NCBI GenBank assembly: GCA_000231825.2
Contig: AFXF02001838.1
Coordinates: forward strand, 1-64,000
DNA from: Tetrahymena elliotti 4EA
Lineage: Eukaryota > Ciliophora > Oligohymenophorea > Hymenostomatida > Tetrahymenidae
Direction of reading: 5' to 3'
DNA length: 64,000 nt
The first letter of the stretch is position 1. The number at the start of each line of letters is the position of its first letter. This document shows, one piece after another, positions 25,801 to 37,328 of this stretch. Under the pieces are notes generated by a model. It ran no database searches and had not been told where the DNA came from. It saw only the letters and a list, made by a program, of their open reading frames with translations. A program made the position numbers and the translations under genes.

Positions 25801-27829
25801 TATCTAAGAAAAAATAGAATAAATCAATAGATTAAGTCAATAATTGTAAGAATAATCTAACTTTATTGAGGCATTATAGCAACAATAAACAAATCAATTT
25901 AATGATCAGGATGAGTAAGAACAAGAATAAGATAAAATAAAAAAAGCCACTAACAAGAAACAAGGTATACCAAATTAAAGATACTTAAAAAGTGGTTAAC
26001 AATAAAGCGATGATGAAGATCAAGAATAAAATTAACAATCAAACTAGAATAATAATAACAATAATGATAATAGCAAAAGTGTAGAATCTACATTTAATTA
26101 ATCAAATGAAGAAAACTATTTTGAAAAAGAAAGTGAATAATTAATTGAGACACCATTAGATAGCAATACATTTGAAATGACTAAATACCAAAAAGAATTA
26201 AAGGAAAAGAATGATATTATTAAGAATTTATGCGAAAATCTTGACTTTTAAAAGGAATAAGTGAGTGAATTAAATGAAAAGGTATAACATCAAGCATTGT
26301 TCATTATTGAATTACAAGAAAAAATTAAGAAGTCATAAGACGAAATCAATCAACAAGGAGAAAAAATTTTGGAATTGCTATCTAATACAAGTGAAGACTA
26401 ATCTATCTCCAAGAGTTAAAGAAAATCAAGTTAGGGATAATAAATGTCTCTGTAGTAAAATGAGTAAGAATTAATATAACAATTAGAATATAAGGACCAT
26501 GTAATTCAAGAATACATTCTTGTTATCAGAGAATTAGAAGATAAAATTATTAATTTATAAAAATTATTAAAGGAACTTAAGCCAGATATTTAACTTGATA
26601 CAAGTTTTTACATTGAAAGACTGGAAAGCCTCAATTTGTTATCTCCTAATATATCTAATAATTTAAAAGACAGAAAGATAACTTAAATGGATGAGAGAGT
26701 TCTAGCCTAAGAGTAACAGTAAGATAATTAAGATGAAAATTAATAAAAACAATTGATCAATCCTCAAAAGATTTAATGTCTCATAGACAGAGAAATAGCT
26801 TAATTTGATTAAAAATATAAATAAAAAGTTGAAGAGTTAGAAAAGGAAATGAGTGTTTCCATTAGCGAAAGAGACGAGAAGATAATTTTATTAATTAATG
26901 AAAATCAAAAACTCCTTCAGTTAAATGAATAAAGATTGATAGAGTTAAAAATACTAAATTAATAAATTGAAATGAGAAAGGAATAAAATTTTAGAGATAC
27001 TAAAACAATTGAAGATTTATAAAAAAAGATTCAAATGATGCTTAGCAAAAATATATAGTAGAATAAAGGTATCCTTAAAAACTCTTAACATTTCATGTAA
27101 AATGTTTCTGAACGTAGTCTAATTGATTCTATCAGGGAGGAAGAAAGTGAAGAAAGTTAAGACATAGATGCCTAAAAGAATTAATAATAACATGCTATCT
27201 AATCTCATGAAACAAAAAGACTGCAAAGAAAGTTAGAAGAGAAAAGAAGATAACTCTCAGAGGCAAAATAAGAATTAGAAAACCTTAAAGAGAAACTTCT
27301 TGATCTTGAAGAGGTAGAGTTTAGACTTTCTTCAGAAAACAGATAACTTCAGGAAGAAATTCGCCGCTATTCATAACAAAGTGAAGAGAATAGTAAGCTT
27401 AACGAAATGCTTAAAACTCGTAAAAATGAATACACTGAATTAAAGAAAAGATTTGAAGCTTTAAGATCTGAAAGAGATGACTTAATCCAAAAAATCAAAG
27501 ATAGTTAGTATTAAGAAGATTCTCCAAGTAATAACTCTAAATCTTTTAATGTAAATAGCTTTGAGATGTATAAAGAAATTGAATAAATCAAAAAAGAAAA
27601 TCATGAACTAAAAAAGATAAATGAATAATGCATTGTTTAAATTAAGAAGAAAGAAAAAGAAATAAATGAAAAAATAGAAGAACTAGATTAAGTTAAAAAT
27701 AAATGCAATGAATTATCTGAATAAATTAAAACTTGTCATTCAGCTCCATAATCTTTTTGTACTTACTAGAATTAAGAAGACTAAAAAGAATAATAAATAT
27801 AAAAGCCAAGATCATTAAACAATCTGTGA
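22840..27829 (+). CDS. Long coiled-coil protein with Q/N-rich N-terminus
   Basis: This gene encodes 1626 aa in three exons (22840-23720, 23774-25519, 25576-27829), 4881 nt in total, with matching phases across two introns of 53 and 56 nt. Residues 1 to about 560 are disordered and rich in Q, N, S, P and T. From about residue 565 (LRELEEQVKEL) to the C-terminus the sequence is almost continuous heptad-like coiled coil, rich in E, K, Q and L. It is broken by an acidic Q/D/N tract near residues 1000-1060. There is no signal peptide or membrane segment. Such proteins are common as cytoskeletal, basal-body or Golgi tethering scaffolds, but no motif chooses between these. Nearly all glutamines are TAA or TAG, so under the standard code this region looks like noise. 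The true 5' end could lie upstream if an exon was missed. Confidence 0.87.
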
Positions 27830-28477
27830 TGCAATCAATTCTAATATGGAATAAATATACTTTTGAAAATTAATTTTATATTAAGAAAATTATTCATTAA
27901 CTTAAATTGTACATAATTAATAAAACAAATTATAAATATTAACTAAATGTATATATAATTTCAATTGTTGGAATTTTAATATTTTGGGAAAATAAAAATT
28001 ATTCATTTCAATTTCTAGTTCATTCTAAAAGAGACAAATATGTAATTTTTTTATCGACTTAAAAACTTTATTTTCCAGAATTTGATTGTAGGGAAGAAAG
28101 AAAAAATAAAAGACTCTGTTTGAAATGTTTGAAAGAAATTCTATTGAATCATTTTTATTAAAATTTGTAATTAAACCCTTCAGGTTTAATAAAATTAGAA
28201 ATTTAATGAAATAGATAGATAAGAAATCTGATTAAAAGAGATAAATAAGTATTAATATTATGACAAAGTTTCTTCATAATTAAGTTGAGATTTATTGTAA
28301 TTTTTCGAATAATTTTATTTATGTAAAATGTGAATTTTAACCATTAGATCATTTAAAAATTAGTAATTTTTATCAGTTAAATGTTGTGGTTCGGTTCTCC
28401 GCAAATGAACAATTAATTAATTTTCACATATAATTTATTCGTTTTACTTTAAGCGTAGAGAAAAAATAAATTAAAAA
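27830..28477. other. Short intergenic region
   Basis: This stretch separates the coiled-coil gene from the decayed LamG/crystallin gene on the same strand. An ATG at 28381 opens a short hydrophobic reading frame that could be the original N-terminus of the downstream gene. It does not join the downstream frame by any splice I can justify. Confidence 0.4.
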
Positions 28478-31187
28478 CTCACATATCCTTTAGAAAATAA
28501 TAACCCAGAAATATTTAAGACCTCATATGAAGAAGGAGATGCGTAAGAAATATTTTTCTATCAGCCAATTAAAATAAATGAATTATTTCTTTCTAGTATT
28601 TTAGTACTTTGATGGCTTTTGTTTAAAATGGTAAAAAAACTTGCTTCTAGACCTATTGTATTGACCTTTCTGATTACGGTTATTTTAGTTAATGTTTTAG
28701 TATTGTACCAAAGAAGGGAGAGTGATTCTATTTTTATCAAGATTTTAGCAGAAAACTTGGAAGAATATTTAACTATGTTAGAATTAGTGGTGTAAATTAT
28801 TATGCTCCTAATACTAATGTTCTTCATGTTGATCCCAATGCTTTCTACTTATATGCTCCTATTAATATAGGTTCATTCTAAGGTCTTAATATTGAATTTG
28901 GCCCTGGTGCTTACAGAACTGATCTTATCACAGATTTCCCTCCTAAAAATGATAAATCTGTTAAAGAAAAAGGTATTCCACTTTTATCTCATTTTTTTAA
29001 TTTATTAATTTTACTTTTAAAAAAGTCGTTATTCCTAAAATTGAACCATCTATCTTGTAATCAAAGGCTTCATAAACTTTAGCTATTGATACTAAAATTA
29101 TCAGCTAAGCTCACATAAGTAGTGTTAAGGAATATGCTATTCATTTTTGGTTCAGAAGAGATTTAATTACTCAAGAATTAGTTGACTTTTCAGCTGCTAA
29201 GACTGCTTAATCATTTGTTGGTGTTACCGAACGTGATGGCTACACAAGTACCCAAGAATTTGGTGATGCAGCTCTTTCTATTTAATATTAAGATCACTCT
29301 AAATCAAAATAGTCAGGTTTTATTTTCACAACCTATAATGATTAAGGTTCTGATAAAACTAAATCAGTCACTATCAATTTTGAAACTAAGTATGATTAAG
29401 GCTAATGGATTTGAGTTTATTTTGCTTACAACTAGCCTCTATAATAAGCCAGCATCTATGGAGCGCATTACCTGATGGTAAAAAGTTTGTTCAGCAAATT
29501 AATTCAGTAAGCCACTCCCAAGCCAACAACTCGAAAGCTTTAATTGTAATTACTAATAAAAATCAAATTTTTCAGTAAGTAATTTAATTAAAAAATAGGG
29601 TAAGTCTGGTAATTTGAATTCTGTCTCTAGTTAATTCTATGATGCTTAATTTGTTTATTATGATGGATGTTATCAATCCTCCACCGCTACTATTGAATAG
29701 TATAAAACCTAATATGTGAATAACCCTCCTTAAACATAGCCTAAAGCTGGTGTTTATAAACCTTTTAGCAGAAAATTATTTTCTACCAAAAAACCATAAA
29801 TTCATATTTCAAATGTAAATACATTTTTTATTAAATTATTTCTAACATTTTTAGATCCACTAAAACCCCTTATGTCTACAAAACTGAAGGTACAGGCGCT
29901 TTATCATATGGATTAGGAGCTTGGGCTCAATGGAATAAAATTGCTTACAAAAATGCTTTAGGTAACTTGCTATTTACTCTCTCAATTTATGATAAAGCAT
30001 CAATCGGAAAGACTTATACCAAGCTTGGTTCTTGTGTCTTGTAAGTATTTTATTAGAAGAAATACCTTTACTTTGCTACTTATTCTTAGCACATCTAAAA
30101 TCCTAAGGTTCCCCAATCCTGTTCTTTAAAAAATAGAAATCAGATTTTTAAATGTTAATGATTAAAAACATTAAAATAAATTTTGTTAAAAATAATTTGT
30201 TCCAAAGAAGGATCGTTTATCTTGGTGTTACTACTACTTTGGTTATTCTCACTTGGATCAATAAGCTGTTGATTCCATTAGTTACTAATCAGGATTCAAG
30301 CACTAATTCAAATTTGACAAAACAAACCACATAATACCTACTGAGTTAACATTCCAAGGAGCAAGAGATGAAAATATGTAAATTATTCTGTTTATTCTTT
30401 TTTCTTTAAAATATCAAATTTTTTATTTTAGAGAAAGGAGAAATATATTAACCTTCTCTAATTATTGGATCTCCTCTAGCTTCTGATTTTAAATATGACT
30501 AAACATTCTATCCTTAAGACCCTCAATATGATAAAGATGATGGCAATGTAGAATCCTTGGAGAATGATGAAGAAATAGGGGTACATGATGAAGATGATTT
30601 AGAAGAAGAAGATGATGATGATGATGATGAAATAGGATAGAATCCTTCTACTGACCCAAACTGATCTAACAAATCCTTCAAACAAACCAGCTAATCCTAC
30701 TAATCCCACTGAGCCAACAAATCCTACAAACCCAACTGAACTAGCTTATCCTGCTAATCTCACTGAACCTACTGATCCTACAAATCCTAGAGATCCAGCT
30801 GTTAATCTTCTTCTTCAATCTGAGCAACCTTAATGTGCTGTTATTTACTTAGAATGCAGTTATGTTGATAGAATTTAAGAAGTTTGTTAGAATATTCCAA
30901 GTATTTAAATTTCTGAAATTAGAAGTATTTAAATACCTGATGGAAAAACTCTTAAATTCTTCCAAAAAGAAAACTATAAAGGTATTAATGTTAAGTTCTT
31001 ACAAAGTGTAGAATGTATTGAGCTAGGTATAAGAGAAGATCCTAATATTTAATGGGGTGATTTTGTGGAATTGTTTAATTCTGGAAAGATTGGATTTATT
31101 GATTCTGAATGTAACGATATTGAACTTTACCAAGCTAAAAGAATATTCTAACCTAAGAAAGCAAAATAAATCTAAGTACTTCAGTGA
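28478..31187 (+). pseudogene. Decayed LamG-like / beta-gamma-crystallin secretory protein gene
   Basis: Conceptual translation shows an ordered multidomain protein with several breaks. Three lectin/LamG-like units are seen, at about 28590-28960, 29040-29580 and 29860-30150, with GEW/GQW-type strands. A cysteine/tyrosine-rich segment, an acidic D/E run (30595-30640) and a repeated NPT(E/D)P-type linker (about 30650-30790) follow. The C-terminal domain (about 30825-31187) has the Greek-key signature FFQKENYKG of beta/gamma-crystallins. Breaks: in-frame TGA at 28723-28725 (after GE, where W is expected), in-frame TGA at 29412-29414, a two-base shift at about 29463 (GCGC), a likely shift near 29585, and a one-base shift between about 30648 and 30663. 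Introns are still recognisable near 28985, 29835 and 30378. Crystallin C-termini are known in Tetrahymena mucocyst (Grt/Igr) proteins, so a dense-core granule origin is a reasonable inference. Sequencing error is the alternative. The 5' end is unresolved. Confidence 0.65.
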
Positions 31188-33130
31188 ATGGGAGTGTATT
31201 TAAATAAAATAATACAAATCCTTTAAAAATAATTTGGCCTATTAAAAAAAATTGAAAAGTTTTTTATGTTTTTTTATAGATGCATATTATGTTATATCAC
31301 TATTAAAGATAGAATAGATAATTTAATTATTTTTCTTTGATGTAAAATTTAAAACCTTTGAAATAATAAATTTTAATATAATTCTTTCAAACTATTTGAT
31401 CATTTTTTGTATAATAAGTTCTACTTTAAAACAAAACTAGTTTTTTATTAAATTTACTTACTTGTTTTATTAGATCTATTTCTTCTTTGATAAGAGAAGA
31501 TAAGTTTGTTTTTAAAATTTAAACAGGATAAGATTTCTGATAAAAACATTTAAAAAAGATGCTAGATATTTTTCAACTTTAAAAAAAGAATTTAAACTAA
31601 AAGTATTAAATCTTTCTTAAATTTTTTACTCAGTTTTTAAAAAGGCTATGTTGCAAAAACAAAAATATAAAAAAATAAAAATAGAAAAAGATCCCTCATC
31701 TATGATACTGTCTTTTTAGTCTCCTTTAATGTCTGATTATAAATCAGGCTTATTTTATTCAATATCAAGATTCTAGTTTTCCATTTTAATTATTGTATTT
31801 ATTTTGATTTATTATTATAAATTTTGAATCTTATCTTATCTGATCAAATTTTTTTTTAATAAGCGAGACAGAGATACTTTTTATTGATAATTATTCCTAA
31901 TGATAGAATGTGTAAATTTACTATTATTTAAAATATTAAGATATTTTATGGCTTTAAGCTAATTAACAGCCATAGATTTTATTTGTATATAAGTCTAAAC
32001 CATGGTTTTAAGAGTAGTATTTTAGTTAAAAAAAGCAGAAAAAATTCAAATATTTATTTCCATTAAGTATATATGATGTATGTTATAAACATAAGTTATT
32101 CTGATAAAATATGTTTTAATATTTTCTATTTGAGATTAATTTGCTAATACTTCTCAAATATTTTTTTATTTTAATGTTTGCCAAGTTATTTAAAATATTT
32201 TAAAGAAGCACAAACTAAAAATTCTATTTTAAAATAAAAAATACTCCTTTGGTTATAATCAATAATCAGGATTTAAGTGCTATAATAAAAGCAAAAAATG
32301 AATACAATTATTAAAAAATAAAAAAAACATTGAGATAAAAATAATATTTTAAGTTGTTTTGAAAATTTGTTATTCTAAATACAAAAAAGTTTCAATAAAA
32401 AATTGAAAGATTAATTAATAAATTCTTGAAAAAAAAATAGTTAAAATATTTTTATGATTGGACTTGAATAATTTTATAATTTTTTTTATTAATAAAATGA
32501 TATTTGAAAAGGATAGGAGGAAAAATGTTCTTTCAAAAAATAATTAAAAGTAAGATAAGATTGAATTTTTAAAATTACAACTGTTAAAAATAATGAGATG
32601 TTAAACAATGTTCTTTATATTTTTTAAATAAAAATAATGTTTTTTTTAAAAAAAGGTTTTTGTGATTCTGTTAAGTTTAAAGAATGATTTATTGATAAAA
32701 AGATATTATAAAATATGGTAGTTTTTATCAAAATTTAAAATTTGAGTGAAAAAGTGATTGTTGAAATAATAATTAAAAAATGTGAGGAAGGATGAATATT
32801 TAGATGAAATGTGGATTAATATTGAGTATAAAATTTATAGTAAACTCTATGGCAATCTATTTTTATGAAAAATTAAACAAGTACAAGAATAAATGAATAA
32901 ACATTAACTTTATATAGGTTTAAAATTATTTAATATTGATTGAAATTTATTATTTTTTGTTGTTGGTTGAATATGAATTTTGATTGATAAATTTTATTTA
33001 TGATAATATATCTTCTTCTTATGTCTTATGTTTCTTTTTAATTACTTTATAATCTAAAATGACATCATTATTATCAAATTTACTAATTATTATTTACTTA
33101 CTTACTTACTTTCTTTTTTTTATTTTCTTT
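31188..33130. other. Convergent intergenic region
   Basis: The crystallin-domain pseudogene and the first CDC50 gene converge on this 1.9-kb spacer. It is extremely AT-rich with many poly-A and poly-T runs and a (CTTA)n tract at about 33097-33111. I see no gene in it. Confidence 0.5.
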
Positions 33131-34515
33131 TCATTTGTCTTTTCTATTTCTTTCTAGTGTTAATAAAACTACATATGATATAATACAAACAAAAGCACCT
33201 GAAAAGTAAGCTACTATCAAAACAAGGTTTTTTTGGCCAAAAGGTGAAGATGTTGTGAGTAAAACTGATTTATAACCATTAAAATCACTTGAATTGTATT
33301 CTATATTTTAAAAATAAAACTTTATTCTTTTGAAGTTTTTTATTAATAAATTAATTTGTACGATTATTAACAACTATTTTATAATCTCCACTTGGAAGAT
33401 CCTATTTTATTCTTCCCCACAGTTTTTTAAATTTTCCCATTCCTGAAGTTCTCATCCATACCATGAAATGTTCTTTTATTATAAATAAGATAGTTTTTAA
33501 TACCTTGAAAGACCAAATGATCAATATTATACCATCAGTAACATCATGCCATGCTAATTTATCTGCCTTATCAGTAGACTTATAATTATATTCTAAATCT
33601 ACATCCCATGCTATATCTGATTCATCTATTTTAATTGGTAAAGTATTATCGTACATCTAAAAAGTATCTAATGTTATTATTTATTATAAAAATAAGATGA
33701 TTGAATACTTTTGAATAGCTTATTATCTAAGTAGATTTTAAAGCAAAAGAGTAGTTTATAATAAAAATTAAATAATAAATTACCATTGAAAAAAGTTTTA
33801 GCTATGAGACCGCAAGGAATTGCAGGATCATTCGGATTTAAAGGAAATCCTCCTATACTTTTTGTTTTACCCATATCTTTATTTGTAACAAAAGGAGCGC
33901 ATGATACTAAATCTGATGAAGATCTATCTTATCCTCTTAATTACTAAATATCCTAAATGAATAATTGATTTTTTTAGCATAAATATGTTTTTTTAACAGA
34001 TATTATGAATAAATACTTTTGATTGATAGAATTTTCTATGTGTCTAAAAGAAATTATCAAGCTAGTAGTAAAAAAAGATGGGTTATGTCATTGTAGAAGG
34101 TATATTTATGTTAAAAGTGCATTATTCATTTAGAGAACATTAATTATCATAGCGTACAGTGACCTAAACAATCTAAGTATAATAGTATGTAAAAAGAGAC
34201 CCAAATAACAGGAAAAATAGAGCTATTTTTTAAAAAATGTTTAATTGAATCAATAAAATGATTGATTTCAAAAAGGATTATTTTTTCTTTTTTAAACTAA
34301 AGCTGAAATTGATATTCATTCATTCATTCAATCAAACAATCCTTTCATCTAATGCTTAAAAAATGAACAATTTTACTTAAGCAAATAAATAAAATTTTGT
34401 TTCTTTTATACTTAGAGTTAAACTTCCACTTTCTTAAAGCGGTGTTTAGAAAATCATCTCCATCATCTTTAAGCGACTTATTCATGGCTGTGCCAAAATT
34501 ATTATTTTCTGTCAT
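33131..34515 (-). CDS. CDC50/LEM3-family flippase beta subunit, copy 1
   Basis: This 309-aa protein belongs to the CDC50/LEM3/TMEM30 family, partners of P4-ATPases that flip phospholipids and escort them from the endoplasmic reticulum. Family signatures appear in order: a cytosolic N-terminus (MNKSLKDDGDDFLN), a first membrane segment (about 42-62), a QPIFFYYQLDNFFQTHRKF segment, PAIPCGLIAKTFFN with a conserved cysteine, SDIAWDVD, EHFMVWMRTS, NNQYNSSDFNGYKS, and a second membrane segment (LVLIVAYFSGAFVCIISYVV) near the C-terminus. Six exons (34377-34515, 34017-34222, 33784-33952, 33533-33667, 33362-33472, 33131-33300) sum to 930 nt. The neighbouring gene is a paralogue with the same five intron positions and phases. 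The C-terminal tail is short and basic. Confidence 0.93.
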
Positions 34516-34923
34516 TTTTATTAAGCTTTCTACCTTTTATGTTTTATTTATAACAAATGCAAAATAACCAATAATAAATTATTAATCTAATTAATTTATT
34601 TTTCTTAAATAGAAGTCTAATTATATAAATTTAAAAAACAAATAGAAATTAAGTTATTTACTGTCAGTACATAGGCATAGCAAAGCTCTTTGAACGTTAA
34701 ATTAAATTTTGCAAACAAAAAACAAAAATTAATCAATTAATAAATTATCATTAGTATTTTTAATTAGTTTTTAAATTTATTTTAATTTAGCCTAAAATAT
34801 TCTGAAAAGCAATGTTTTCATTATAAGAAAATACTTACAAAATAAGTATAATACAAATTATTGAAAATTTTAAACTTTGCCTAATCATGCTAATTAATCA
34901 TAGTCAAATTTTAAAATTGTTAT
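34516..34923. other. Spacer between the tandem CDC50 genes
   Basis: This 408-bp spacer holds the 3' end of copy 2 and the promoter of copy 1. It is AT-rich, with no reading frame or motif of note. Confidence 0.5.
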
Positions 34924-36489
34924 TCATTTATCTTTCTTAGCCCTATTAAAAAAGTATAATGATACGCATGAGAATAGACAAATAGCAGCACCTGAAAAGT
35001 AGGCCACTATCAAAACTATATTTTTTTGACCAAAAGGAGTAGAAGTTGTTATGGTGAAAGACTTCTATCCATTATATTCTGTTGTGTTATATTCTTTAAA
35101 AATAATTAATAAATTGATTTTAATCAAATTTTAATTTACAATTGTTTATTTTTAAATTATATTATCCTGGTGGTAAATCTTCTCTTATTCTTCCCCATAA
35201 TTTCTTGAAAGTCCCCATTCCAGAGGTTCTCATCCACACCATAAAATGTTCTAAAGTTTTTATTTTAAGATACTTTAGTAAAAAGGATTTATCAATTTAT
35301 TAAGTAAAATTACCATCAGTGACATCTACCCATGCTTTTTGAGCAGCATTATCAGTTTATTTGTAATTATAATCAACATCAACACTCCAAGCTATTGATT
35401 TAGTATCAATATTCACCTCAGTACCATTTTAATAAAACAGAGAGAATGAATCTATTTCCAAAAAGATTATTAAATTAACATGTATGTAAAAAAATATTTT
35501 AACAGGATTTATAAATTTTGTATTGAATTATATTGAGAGCAGAGTAAATTAAATAAACTAGCTCTACAATCTATTGTTTCAAAAAATTATTTATTTCATA
35601 ATATAAATTAGCTAGTCATATTTAACAACTTTGTAATCAAAATTATATTTTTTAATATGCTAAAAAAGATAAAAAATTATTTTATTTTCTATCATATTTT
35701 TCTCTCAGATTTGATGAATAATATTCAAATAGCTATTTTACCATTAAAATATAACTTGGCTAATAAACCACAAGGAATAGCAGGATCTTGAGGGTTTAGT
35801 GGGAACCCTGCATAGCTTTAAGTTTTACCCATTTCTGAATTTGTAACAAATGGAGAACATTTTGAAAGTTAAGAAACAGACCTATCCTCTCCTTTGAGTT
35901 AGTCATTATCCTTTAAAATTGTTTTAATTTAAGAATATTTTTTTAGTTGATTGATTGATAATTGCTGAATTACTTTTGATTAGTAGAACTTTCTGTTTGT
36001 TTGATAGAAATTGTCAAGCTCATAATAAAAATAAATAGGTTGTGACATATGGTCAGTAATTGATATTTCTATATTGCAAACCTCATTTAACTTGCACTTA
36101 TTATCATATTGTTACTTTATTTATTTTATTTTTGTGTAGTAAACTGTGAACACTGTTCCGAAAGCAATGAAGAATGTGACTAAAAGTTTATATGAATAAT
36201 TCAATTTATAATTTATAAAATCTAAATTAAAATAGCTTAAATTAGGGCTTTATGGTTAAACTTCTCCACAATCCCATATTTGAGAATTAATGGTCATAAA
36301 ATGACACGACACCTATTAACATCTAAGCATAAAATTAAAAAATTTACATAATAACAAAAATATGATTTAGTTTCTTCTATACTTTGAACTAAATTTCCAT
36401 TTCTTTAATGCCAAATTCAAAAAATCATCTCCATCATCCTTTAGTGCTTTGTTCATAGAAGCACCAAATGTATTATTATGATCTGTCAT
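34924..36489 (-). CDS. CDC50/LEM3-family flippase beta subunit, copy 2
   Basis: This 311-aa paralogue of the downstream gene has the same order of family motifs: MNKALKDDGDDFLNLALKKW at the N-terminus, a first membrane segment followed by FFIAFGTVFTVYY, QPIYFYYELDNFYQTNRKF, PAIPCGLLAKLYFN, KSIAWSVD, EHFMVWMRTSGMG, and a C-terminal membrane segment (IVLIVAYFSGAAICLFS). Six exons (36348-36489, 35974-36179, 35742-35910, 35314-35451, 35140-35250, 34924-35093) sum to 936 nt. All five introns interrupt the same codons in the same phase as in copy 1. The large central ectodomain is lumenal or extracellular in the family. The two copies differ most in the first membrane segment and in the loop after it, so they may pair with different P4-ATPases; that is inference. 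Confidence 0.93.
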
Positions 36490-37328
36490 TAAGCCAATAA
36501 AATATTTTAAATTAATTTATTCTACTTTTTCTTCTACTGATTTTATTTGAAACAAATAAAAAACAACAAACTAACAAAGAGAAATTAGTATATTTTTTAA
36601 TTTATTAATTTTCTTAATATTTTTATTTTTTTTCTCTAAGCTCAAGTAAAATGAAAAAGTTGTTTAATTGGCTGCTTAAGTTAAAAAAAAATCAAATTAT
36701 TTTATTAAATTAAATTTTTGCAATTTTTAACGATTTAAATCATTTAATCAATTTTAAATTGCTTATTTTAATTAAAGTATTTCTAAAATATTTTTTTAAA
36801 TCTAAACAATAACTTGAATTAAGAGCATTGTATTTAATTTTGAATTAGTCATAATAATTTTATTTTTTTTTTATTTTTTTATCTTTCTATTATTTTTTTT
36901 ATTTATTTCTGATTAAATATTAGTTTTCATGCTTCTTTCCAAAAAAAATAATTTCTGAAAACAAGCTCTTACTTTTTTTATTTAAAACATGATCTTACAT
37001 GATTGCGAAAAATTGGTAATTTAGAAAATAAAAAAAATTATGAGAAATAAATAATTTGGATATTATAATTATTTAATTATTTGGTAAAATTTTATAAAAA
37101 TTATTTTATTTTAGAAGAAGAAATAATCATATTTATCTAATCATAGATAATTAGAAACAATAAATTTTGATCAAAAATTGATACTTTTATTTTATATTTT
37201 TAATACTTAATAGAATAAATCTCATAATTTGGTAAAAATTAGTATCAAAGCAAATCAAATAATTTAAGATAAAACAAATATTAAATTATTTTCAATTTTT
37301 CTAAAGAATTTTTTATTTGTTAGAATAA
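36490..37328. other. Divergent intergenic region
   Basis: This 0.84-kb spacer separates CDC50 copy 2 and the 1376-aa gene, which diverge from it, so it should contain both promoters. It includes very T-rich runs at about 36860-36910 and no coding frame. Confidence 0.5.
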
